From: Bacillota bacterium
GTDB taxonomy: Bacteria > Bacillota > Clostridia > Christensenellales > UBA1242
DNA: 64,000 nucleotides
Assembly: GCA_009784185.1 (NCBI GenBank)
Contig: WRCD01000004.1
Span: 62,001-126,000, forward strand
Reading direction: 5' to 3'
Below, piece by piece: positions 23,798-31,457 of the stretch (position 1 is its first letter; every line of letters begins with the position of its first letter). A program made the translations under genes and the position numbers. The notes under the pieces were generated by a model, which was not told the origin of the DNA, did not search any database, and worked only from the letters and a program-made list of their open reading frames with translations.

Positions 23798-25996
23798 TTA
23801 ATTCAAATTAGATGGATTAACCTCAACAAACACCTGCAGATTGGCCGTAACACCCGTATCCACCAGATTATATAAGTTTTGCATAATTACACCTTCATCA
23901 TTGCCCGTAATACGCATTAGTATCTGAAACCTGTGCCTGTTCTGCACTCTGCCTATTGGCGCCCGCATTGCTTCGCAAAACAGAAAACTGTTGGGGTATT
24001 TAAGTTTTAATGCCTTAATTGTGTTAAACAGCTCAAACACATAGTTCCGGCTGTCATCCTCTTTTTCGCCCGATACTACTATCCTTACAAGTTTAGCAAA
24101 CGGCGGAAACTTAGTAACCTCTCTCAGGTTAATCTCTTTTTCATAAAAGCCCTTGTAATCGTAATTTGCCGCAAACCTGTATACATAATGCTTTGGCGTG
24201 TAGGTCTGAACAACTACTTTGCCGGTCAGCGCTGCCCGTCCGGCACGCCCCGCCACCTGAATAATTAGCTGATAAGTACGCTCTGTGCTCCTGTAGTCTG
24301 CAAAATGCAGGCTCATATCCGCGTCAATTACCCCAACAAGTGTTACACACGGAAAGTCATGCCCTTTAGCTATCATCTGAGTACCCACCAAAACAGACGG
24401 CTTGGTTTTGCCAAACTTTTCCAAAATGCCAAGATGAGCATTTTTGTCTCTTGTTGTGTCATTATCCATTCTAAATACCGGCACACCCGGGAACAATTCG
24501 CCCAATTCCTTAACTACCCGCTGCGTGCCTGTTGCCCCGTGCCTAATGCTGGTGCTGTTGCAAACCGGACAGTTGGTAAGCGCTTTAAAGCGCTTGTTGC
24601 AGAAATGACACTTCAGCGCTTCTTCTTCACGGTGATAAACCAGTGAAACATCGCAATCGGTGCATTTGGCTATGTAACCGCATTCCCTGCATTGCATAAA
24701 GGAAGCAAACCCACGGCGGTTTATAAACAGCATTGCCTGATTGCCTGCGTTTATCTCATTCTCCAGCTGAGATAGCAGCGAGCCGGAAAAAATTCCCGTA
24801 TTGCCGGAACGCATCTCCTGCATCATGTCTACAATTTCAACCTTGGGCAGTTCCTTGTCGTTTATGCGCACGGCAAGCTCTATCAGGTTATACTCGCCAA
24901 GTCTGGCCTTATAAAAGCTGTCCAGGCTGGGGGTAGCACTTCCCAAAATAAGCGGACAATTATTAAACTTTGCCCGCCATCCGGCCACATCGTGCGTGTA
25001 AAAACGCGGATTTGTTTCGGATTTATATGAACTGTCGTGCTCTTCGTCAATTATAATTACCCCTATATTTTCAACAGGTGCAAATACAGCACTTCTTGCG
25101 CCGATTACAATACTGGCCTCTCCTTGCCGGATTCTGCGCCATTCATCAAACCGCTCGCCCGCAGACAGGCCGCTATGCAAAATGGCAGTCTGTCCGCCAA
25201 AAACCGCCCTAAACACTCCCAAAACCTGCGGCGTAAGGCTTATTTCCGGCACCAATAAAATTGCGGTCTTGCCTTCTTTCAGCACAGATTTAATTATATT
25301 AATATAAACCTCGGTTTTACCGCTGCCGGTTACTCCAAAAAGCAAGTGCGTTTTCGGCTGGCTTTGAAGCACAGCATTAACTGCTTTTTTCTGTGCGGAG
25401 GTCAAAGCTATTCTGGGTTTTTCCGTAATCTCAGCCGAAGCCGGCGTGCGCTTTTTAACATCCGTAAAACGATTCAGTGCACCCAAGTCAACCAATTTTT
25501 GCACCGCCTGGGCTCCAAATTGGTTGTTTAGCTCTGCCTGAAGATAAACTCCACCGTTCTGAATGAAGCTTAATAATCCGAATTGGTTTTTTGCTCCCTT
25601 CCGGAGTTTATCTCCTAAAACAATTTTATCCAATATATCTGCCGCTTTAAGCTTATTTACACGCAACTCTTTTACCCGGCCGCCGCGCATCTGAGCGGGA
25701 ATTAAAAGCCTGAGTGCATCCACTTTCTTCAGGCGGTATTTGTCTGTCATAAAACCGCTTAGTTCCAGCAGTTCTTTAAGCAAAACAGGATAGTCATCTA
25801 AAACCCTGATTACGGATTTCAGCTGACTATCCTCCAACTCCGACGTGTCCTTAAGGGCAACACAAAAGCCTTCAAGTGTCTGCCGCCCGAAAGGTACAAG
25901 CACCCTGTGTCCCGCACGCAGCTCAAGAATGGCGTAATAATCAAAAATTCTATCCACTTCCGAATGCGCTACATCTATAATAACTTCAGCTATCAT
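23798..25996 (-). CDS. priA: Primosomal helicase PriA
   Basis: 732 residues. An N-terminal 3'-DNA-binding domain, Walker A GVTGSGKTEVY, DEEH box, and two zinc sites in CRECGYIAKCTDCD and CHFCNKRFKALTNCPVCNS, then helicase motifs GTQMIAKGHDF and QVAGRAGR. PriA restarts stalled forks. It begins 3 bp after rpoZ ends, so is likely translated with it. Confidence 0.96.
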   Translation of the reverse strand: MIAEVIIDVAHSEVDRIFDYYAILELRAGHRVLVPFGRQTLEGFCVALKDTSELEDSQLKSVIRVLDDYPVLLKELLELSGFMTDKYRLKKVDALRLLIPAQMRGGRVKELRVNKLKAADILDKIVLGDKLRKGAKNQFGLLSFIQNGGVYLQAELNNQFGAQAVQKLVDLGALNRFTDVKKRTPASAEITEKPRIALTSAQKKAVNAVLQSQPKTHLLFGVTGSGKTEVYINIIKSVLKEGKTAILLVPEISLTPQVLGVFRAVFGGQTAILHSGLSAGERFDEWRRIRQGEASIVIGARSAVFAPVENIGVIIIDEEHDSSYKSETNPRFYTHDVAGWRAKFNNCPLILGSATPSLDSFYKARLGEYNLIELAVRINDKELPKVEIVDMMQEMRSGNTGIFSGSLLSQLENEINAGNQAMLFINRRGFASFMQCRECGYIAKCTDCDVSLVYHREEEALKCHFCNKRFKALTNCPVCNSTSIRHGATGTQRVVKELGELFPGVPVFRMDNDTTRDKNAHLGILEKFGKTKPSVLVGTQMIAKGHDFPCVTLVGVIDADMSLHFADYRSTERTYQLIIQVAGRAGRAALTGKVVVQTYTPKHYVYRFAANYDYKGFYEKEINLREVTKFPPFAKLVRIVVSGEKEDDSRNYVFELFNTIKALKLKYPNSFLFCEAMRAPIGRVQNRHRFQILMRITGNDEGVIMQNLYNLVDTGVTANLQVFVEVNPSNLN

Positions 25997-25999
25997 AAA

Positions 26000-26212
26000 C
26001 TAATCCTGGGCAATAATTTCGCCCCTAACCACTTCCTCAGCCGCAATTGCAACCACTTTTGGGTCTTTGTCGCTGGGTTCGCTTGCATAATACCTGTTTG
26101 CCAGCTCCTTAGCGCGTTTGCCTACCAAACAGGTCAGTTTAAACTTGTTGCCTATTTTGGCTCGCAACTCATCAATCGGCGGCTCCATCATAATGTATTC
26201 GGTCTCTTGCAT
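26000..26212 (-). CDS. rpoZ: RNA polymerase omega subunit
   Basis: 70 residues with AAGGAG before ATG 26212. The core PPIDELRAKIGNKFKLTCLVGKRAKELANRY is the omega signature. It supports assembly of the beta' subunit. Usual partners gmk and coaBC are absent; gatB is 15 bp upstream and priA 3 bp downstream. Confidence 0.9.
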   Translation of the reverse strand: MQETEYIMMEPPIDELRAKIGNKFKLTCLVGKRAKELANRYYASEPSDKDPKVVAIAAEEVVRGEIIAQD

Positions 26213-26227
26213 ATATCTCTCCTTGTT

Positions 26228-27640
26228 TTATTTGTTAATAATCTTATTCAGCACTTCCAGCACTACGGCAGGGTTTGCCTTGCCTCCGGTTGCTTTCATG
26301 GTTTGACCTATAAAAAACTGATTAACTTTTGGGTCTCCCATTTTCAACTGCTCGGCCGCCTTCGGATTATCTGCAACCAGCTTCTGCAGTATTGCTTCCA
26401 ATGCCCCGCTGTCACTTACTTGCGCCAGATTCCTGTCTTTAACAATCTGCTCGGGGTCAGCATTGCTTTCCCATATTTCATCTAACAGTTCTCTTGCGGT
26501 AGCCTGAGCAATGGTTTTACCGTGATACAGTTTTAATAGCTTTGCCAAAATCTCGGGCTTAAGCGGAATTTCTATATCATCCTGCCCCAAGGCATTAAGC
26601 TTTTTAAACACCTCACCCATTATAAAATTCAGCACAAACTTTGGCTCATTAAAAGTTTTCAGCACATTCAGATACAAATCACTGTAGGCTTTATCCGACG
26701 TAATTGTTCTGGCGTCATATTCGCTTAAACCCAGTTCCTTTTGCAAGCGCTCTTTAAGCTCCCATGGCATTTCGGGCAGCGTTTTGCGAATACTTTCTAC
26801 ATAACTCGGCTCCACATTAATCGGAATAATGTTAGCATCCGGAAAGTATCTGTAGTCGTTTGAGGTTTCTTTATCTCGCATAGGATAACTTTTGCCGTCT
26901 TTGTCGTCCCAGCGCCTTGTAGCCTGAACAAAAGTATTGCCCTTATCCAGTTCATCCATCTGACGCTTCGCTTCATAAGTGATGGCGCGTTTTATAGCCG
27001 AAAACGAAGCAAGATTTTTCATTTCAATTCGTGTACCCCACTTATCCCCGGGCTTATTAACCGATACATTAACATCACACCTGAGCCTGCCCTCCTGCAT
27101 TTTGCAGTCAGATACGCCTGTAGTTAGCAGCGCACTTTTAAGTTTAGCTAAAAACTCAACCGCTTCATCTGCGCTCCTCAGGTCAGGTTCGGTAACAATC
27201 TCAATCAGCGGCACCCCCGCCCTGTTAAGGTCAACACGTGTGCCGTACGGCCCGTGCAGAAGCTTTCCTGCGTCTTCTTCCAGGTGAATCCTGTTAAGAC
27301 GCACAAACTTGCCTGAGTCTAAGGTAAGCCCGCCGCCTATACATAGCGGATATTCCAGCTGAGACACCTGATATGCGTTAGGCAGGTCCGGATAAAAATA
27401 ATGCTTGCGCTCAAAAGCCGAATACCGGCTTATTTTACAACCAACCGCAAGCCCTGCACGAATGCAATACTCCACGGCTGTTTTGTTTAATGCAGGCAGT
27501 GTGCCCGGCATACCAAGGCAGCCGGGGCAAACATTTACGTTTGGTTCGGCTCCAAACTCGTTACGGCAGCTACAGAAAGCTTTGGTTTTGGTTTTCAGCT
27601 CGCAATGAATCTCTAAGCCGATTACAATTTCATAACTCAT
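26228..27640 (-). CDS. gatB: Asp-tRNA(Asn)/Glu-tRNA(Gln) amidotransferase subunit B
   Basis: 470 residues. The start MSYEIVIGLEIHCEL, zinc site CSCRNEF...CPGCLG, AYQVSQLEYPLC and the kinase/phosphate-binding core RCDVNVSV are intact, as is the C-terminal YqeY-like tail domain ending in PAVVLEVLNKII. GatB activates the side-chain carboxylate of misacylated tRNA and accepts ammonia from GatA. It overlaps gatA by one base. Confidence 0.95.
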   Translation of the reverse strand: MSYEIVIGLEIHCELKTKTKAFCSCRNEFGAEPNVNVCPGCLGMPGTLPALNKTAVEYCIRAGLAVGCKISRYSAFERKHYFYPDLPNAYQVSQLEYPLCIGGGLTLDSGKFVRLNRIHLEEDAGKLLHGPYGTRVDLNRAGVPLIEIVTEPDLRSADEAVEFLAKLKSALLTTGVSDCKMQEGRLRCDVNVSVNKPGDKWGTRIEMKNLASFSAIKRAITYEAKRQMDELDKGNTFVQATRRWDDKDGKSYPMRDKETSNDYRYFPDANIIPINVEPSYVESIRKTLPEMPWELKERLQKELGLSEYDARTITSDKAYSDLYLNVLKTFNEPKFVLNFIMGEVFKKLNALGQDDIEIPLKPEILAKLLKLYHGKTIAQATARELLDEIWESNADPEQIVKDRNLAQVSDSGALEAILQKLVADNPKAAEQLKMGDPKVNQFFIGQTMKATGGKANPAVVLEVLNKIINK

Positions 27641-29025
27641 TATTTTACGCCCTCCTTTGCACGTTCAAAAAACAGTGCTGCATTAAGCAGCGTCTGCTCA
27701 TTAAACTTGTTTGCCATTATCTGCAAGCCCATAGGCAGCCCGTTTGGCCCGTTGCAGCACGGTACGCTTATTGCAGGAATTCCTGCCAGAGACGCCACTA
27801 CCGCATACTTAGCGTCAGTCGGGTTGCTTGCTTCCCCCGCAACCGGAGCTTCTATATCTACCGTTGGAGAAACAATAAGGTCAAACTGCTTAAACAGCTT
27901 ATCAAACTCCTGCTGAAGGAATTTCTGAATCTTTTTGGCTTTGAAAAAACACTTGTCAAGGTTCTCTTTAGACAATACATAATTACCCAGCATAATAGTC
28001 TGCTTAACAGCTTTGCCAAACCCGGCAGTGCGGGATTTAAAATAAACGTCCTCAAGCTCACCGCTGCCGTTTTGGCGCAACCCGTATCTTATGCCGTCAA
28101 TCCTGTTAAGGTTGCTCATAGCTTCGGCGGAAGTAATAGCAACATATGCTCCAAGCGCAGCATCAAGATATGGGAACTTAATTTCGCTAACCGTTGCACC
28201 GCCTGCCTTAAACCCTGCGGCAGCCGCAAGAGCACAACCGCCGTTTACAACTCCAACTTTTAAGCCCTTAACGTCAGCCTTCAGGTTTTTGTAATACTCC
28301 TGTTTTGGCTGCTTTGCGCTTGTCATGTCAAGCGGGTCATGCCCGGCCATTACGTCCAACAAAATGGCATTATCAGCCACTGTGCGGGTCAATGGACCCA
28401 CACAATCAACCGAGCCGGAATACGCCATTACACCATGACGGCTTATAAGCCCGTATGTAGGTTTTAAGCCCACAAGGCCGCAATATGCGGCTGCCATTCT
28501 TATTCCTCCGCCGCTGTCTGTGCCTGCTCCGCCATAGCACTGGAAAGCCGCCACAGCCGTTGCGCTTCCGCCGCTTGTAACACGCGTTGGGTCAACAGGG
28601 TTTTTAGCCCTGCCAAAAGCGGAGGTCTCATTCCGGTTGCCTGCACCAAACTCGTCCATGTTTGCCTTGGCTACTATCACTGCGCCCGCATCAATAAGTT
28701 TTTGAGCTGCGGTTGCTGTATAGGGCGAAATATAGTTTTCCAGCGCCTTACTGGCACAAGTCAATTTTGTGCCCTCTATGCAAATACAATCCTTAACCCC
28801 AACCGGCACACCGGCTAAGCTCCAAAGCGGCTTACCCGCTGCCCTTGCCTTGTCAGATTCAACTGCTGCTTTCAGCGCCGATTCTTCAAAAACCGTAATA
28901 AGTGCGTTAAGGTCAGCGGCAGCTTTTGCCTGAGCTATTACCGCTTTGGTGAGTTCAACGCTTGTTGTTTCTTTCCTGTTTAATTTATCAATTGCCTGTT
29001 CAAGGCTTAATTTTGCTAATTCCAT
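27640..29025 (-). CDS. gatA: Amidotransferase subunit A with a missing catalytic serine
   Basis: 461 residues from ATG 29025 (AGGAG upstream); the family usually has about 485. Amidase-signature features are present: catalytic Lys in GVPVGVKDCI (about residue 78), the cis-Ser in TSGGS (about 151) and GLVGLKPTYG. However, the nucleophile motif, normally DTGGSIR, reads DSGGGIR, so the serine is Gly (codon GGA, 28504-28506). GatA should free ammonia from glutamine for GatB. Without the serine that reaction should fail. A shortened segment follows KGLKVGVVNGG. Other parts are typical, and the frame is clean. Confidence 0.9.
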   Translation of the reverse strand: MELAKLSLEQAIDKLNRKETTSVELTKAVIAQAKAAADLNALITVFEESALKAAVESDKARAAGKPLWSLAGVPVGVKDCICIEGTKLTCASKALENYISPYTATAAQKLIDAGAVIVAKANMDEFGAGNRNETSAFGRAKNPVDPTRVTSGGSATAVAAFQCYGGAGTDSGGGIRMAAAYCGLVGLKPTYGLISRHGVMAYSGSVDCVGPLTRTVADNAILLDVMAGHDPLDMTSAKQPKQEYYKNLKADVKGLKVGVVNGGCALAAAAGFKAGGATVSEIKFPYLDAALGAYVAITSAEAMSNLNRIDGIRYGLRQNGSGELEDVYFKSRTAGFGKAVKQTIMLGNYVLSKENLDKCFFKAKKIQKFLQQEFDKLFKQFDLIVSPTVDIEAPVAGEASNPTDAKYAVVASLAGIPAISVPCCNGPNGLPMGLQIMANKFNEQTLLNAALFFERAKEGVK

Positions 29026-29034
29026 CACTTTCTC

Positions 29035-29322
29035 CTACTCAACCGTTGCCGGCACCAAAAATGCCGACGAATCTTTTTCGGCAGCACCGGACAGAGCCGT
29101 ATCACGAGGCAGAGAAGGACGCACTACGTCTTCTCTCAAATCCTTCTCAGCATTAATCGGCTCATACCGCAATTCTATTCCGCTTGTATCAACCGCATTC
29201 ATTGCTTCCATCAGTTCTGTTTTTTGCTTAAAGGCTTGTATCAGTTCGGTATATTCCTTGTCCGAAAATTCCAGGCCCGACACCTTAGCCAGTTTAACCA
29301 GTTCATCATGTGTAACTGCCAT
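29035..29322 (-). CDS. gatC: Amidotransferase subunit C
   Basis: 95 residues, AAAGGAGG before the ATG. HDELVKLAKVSGLEFSDKE at the start and the wrap-around tail LREDVVRPSLPRDTAL are typical. GatC clamps GatA and GatB together. First gene of the seven-gene operon. Confidence 0.92.
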   Translation of the reverse strand: MAVTHDELVKLAKVSGLEFSDKEYTELIQAFKQKTELMEAMNAVDTSGIELRYEPINAEKDLREDVVRPSLPRDTALSGAAEKDSSAFLVPATVE

Positions 29323-29357
29323 ACTTTAAGCCTCCTTTAAGCTCATATTAACAATGG

Positions 29358-29387
29358 ATTATAACACGAAATCAACTACCCCGTCAA
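29358..29387 (-). promoter_or_regulatory. Promoter of the gatCAB-rpoZ-priA-rsgA-rpe operon
   Basis: TTGACG, 18-nt spacer, TATAAT on the minus strand, about 35 nt before the gatC ATG. Confidence 0.82.
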
Positions 29388-29394
29388 CAACTTT

Positions 29395-30675
29395 TTATGA
29401 GTAACTAACCTCTTTTCCTTCTTCACGCAACGCCACAAAAATCGGGAATTGCAAGCTGTGTTTTTTTGTTTTTTTGTCCACGCTTTCTTCTTTGTACTTA
29501 ACCTCTATAACCCGCCCGATTAATTCTTCTTTTTTAGCCCAGAACTCACTCCTCTGCTCATCGGAAAAACCGGAGCCCACATTTACAAGATTGTCTTTGT
29601 ATTCAACCACAAATGCACCGAGCGTGCCCGCCAGGCGGCCCCCGCCGGCTTCAACTGCAACAATTTTAAGATCAACCGTGTAAAACTTCTTAACTTTTAA
29701 AATTCCGTTATGACGTTTCCGCTGGTAAGGCATATCACGGTTCAGCATCAAACCTTCTTTGTCTTGTCCGGCTACTTGTTCCAGAAGCCCGGGTATTTTT
29801 TCCTGTTCGGTTCCGCTATATAAAATCTTTACTATTGCAATGCTGTTTAGGCCTTTATCTTTAATTTCCTGCTCAATACTTTTCAGCTGCACAAGTCTTT
29901 CTTTGTATCCGCAATTGCTCTTACCCGCTTTAAATTCATCTGCGGACAGGCAGTCAAAGATTACAAACTCAATCAGAGTTTTGTCCGTACTGTCCGAATT
30001 AATAATGCCCGTACCCAGACGGAAATTCTCGTTGTCGTTTACGTTGTCAATGTTTCTTCTTACAAGCTCCCCGTCCAGCACGGCACCGCCCAGGCTTAAC
30101 TGCTTAATGTCCGATAAGATATGGTCTAATCCGTTAAATTCCTTGCCCTGTCTGCTGAATATCCTGTTTTCGTAGTAAGTGCCTCTCACTCCGTTTAGTT
30201 TTTCACTAAGGCTGAACCATTCACCCGCACCCAATTCATAGTTATCTATGCGATAAGACTGCTGCACTTCCCATTGCGGAATAAAATCCGGCCCCCATAC
30301 CGAATTTACGGTTTTAGCGTCCGAGCCAAGCCGCAGGGATTTAGTTATAATACTGCGGTAAAAATCCCGTTCATCTGCCGGTGCCGCGTTAATAAACTGC
30401 TGCACCTGCCCTACTGCCTGATCCGTGCCTGTATTAAACTTAGCAACATAATCCAGTAAAGATAAAAAGTCACCAAACCGGCTCGGTTCATTTGCTGACG
30501 GCAATTCCTTCTTTATTTTTTTAGCTGATATTCCGGTAATTATAAACGGATTCAGTAAAAAATCAATAATTTTGCGAAGAGTCTGGTTATCCTCATTCTT
30601 CCGCAAAATTTCCTTTTTCTTTAATGTGGAGCTTTCCGCCGAAAGCTCTTGTAATATTGCTATTACTTCCTGCAT
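29395..30675 (-). CDS. ATP-dependent DNA ligase
   Basis: 426 residues. Nucleotidyltransferase motifs: I SEKLNGVRG (lysine nucleophile near residue 159), III VLDGELV, IIIa IEFVIFDCL, IV EGLMLNRD, V LKVKKF, then an OB-fold with VGSGFSDEQR. This is the ATP-using (eukaryote/phage) class. It stands between pcrA and gatCAB, where B. subtilis has the NAD-dependent ligA. It follows a lipoprotein gene by 22 bp. It may be the main replicative ligase here, or an added one; the window has no ligA. Confidence 0.92.
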   Translation of the reverse strand: MQEVIAILQELSAESSTLKKKEILRKNEDNQTLRKIIDFLLNPFIITGISAKKIKKELPSANEPSRFGDFLSLLDYVAKFNTGTDQAVGQVQQFINAAPADERDFYRSIITKSLRLGSDAKTVNSVWGPDFIPQWEVQQSYRIDNYELGAGEWFSLSEKLNGVRGTYYENRIFSRQGKEFNGLDHILSDIKQLSLGGAVLDGELVRRNIDNVNDNENFRLGTGIINSDSTDKTLIEFVIFDCLSADEFKAGKSNCGYKERLVQLKSIEQEIKDKGLNSIAIVKILYSGTEQEKIPGLLEQVAGQDKEGLMLNRDMPYQRKRHNGILKVKKFYTVDLKIVAVEAGGGRLAGTLGAFVVEYKDNLVNVGSGFSDEQRSEFWAKKEELIGRVIEVKYKEESVDKKTKKHSLQFPIFVALREEGKEVSYS

Positions 30676-30697
30676 TACAAACCTCTTTATTTTGTTT

Positions 30698-31450
30698 TTA
30701 AGGCAATAGATTTAGTACAACTATTAACGGGGTGCTCGTCTGTATACACTCATAACCTTTTGTGCCGGCAAGACTCAACAGGTCAGGAATGGCAGTATTT
30801 GCGGCATACGATGAATCATTGAAATAAATTACTAAATAACTCTCCGCATTTGCGCCCAGCGTACGTGTGCCCTTAACGCAGGCGCTGATATAACTCGAGT
30901 TTAGATTATATTCACCGGCTATAGTCTGCCTTGTAGTTGTGCTGTTGTAGTCATAGTTTGACGAATAACCCTTTTTGATTAAGTGATTATACATATTAGT
31001 TGACCCGAGCGGATTTTCCCAATCTACCGTAAAAGCACTGCCCCATACCTGTGGCGCTACCTGTTCTTTGGCAATAATTTCAAGATTATATTTAAAGGTT
31101 TGCTTTCCTGCTACTACCTCGTTTATTAAGTTTTTTACACCAATAGATGTTGCCTCGGCTTTTTTAGGAGCCAGCCTGAAAGCCTCTTCATTTCCTCCGG
31201 TGGCCGTCCTCTCCCCATTTTTCCATGTCCAGGTTGCCGAAACCTTTACAACAATCTCCCAATGCTCGTTTGTGGGGTTTGTAAGCGTAAGCCTGATAGA
31301 TGCAGAATCAAAATTACTGCTATGCGTCACATTTCCATGCTTTGAAATATATGGCTCTGTTTCTTGGGCGCAGGCAGTAAACGAAAACATGGCTGCAAGA
31401 ACAAACCCGGCAACAAGCAATGCTTTAGTTGATTTTAGTAGTTTTCTCAT
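30698..31450 (-). CDS. Unknown lipoprotein
   Basis: 250 residues with a signal peptide ending in the lipobox SFTAC (Cys near residue 27). The mature part is beta-rich, with Asn/Thr-rich strands (SIRLTLTNPTNEHWEIVVKVS), and has no recognised domain. It is 7 bp after pcrA and precedes the ligase. In B. subtilis a lipoprotein gene (yerH) also adjoins ligA, but I see no clear sequence relation. Confidence 0.72.
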   Translation of the reverse strand: MRKLLKSTKALLVAGFVLAAMFSFTACAQETEPYISKHGNVTHSSNFDSASIRLTLTNPTNEHWEIVVKVSATWTWKNGERTATGGNEEAFRLAPKKAEATSIGVKNLINEVVAGKQTFKYNLEIIAKEQVAPQVWGSAFTVDWENPLGSTNMYNHLIKKGYSSNYDYNSTTTRQTIAGEYNLNSSYISACVKGTRTLGANAESYLVIYFNDSSYAANTAIPDLLSLAGTKGYECIQTSTPLIVVLNLLP

Positions 31451-31457
31451 AACTGCA

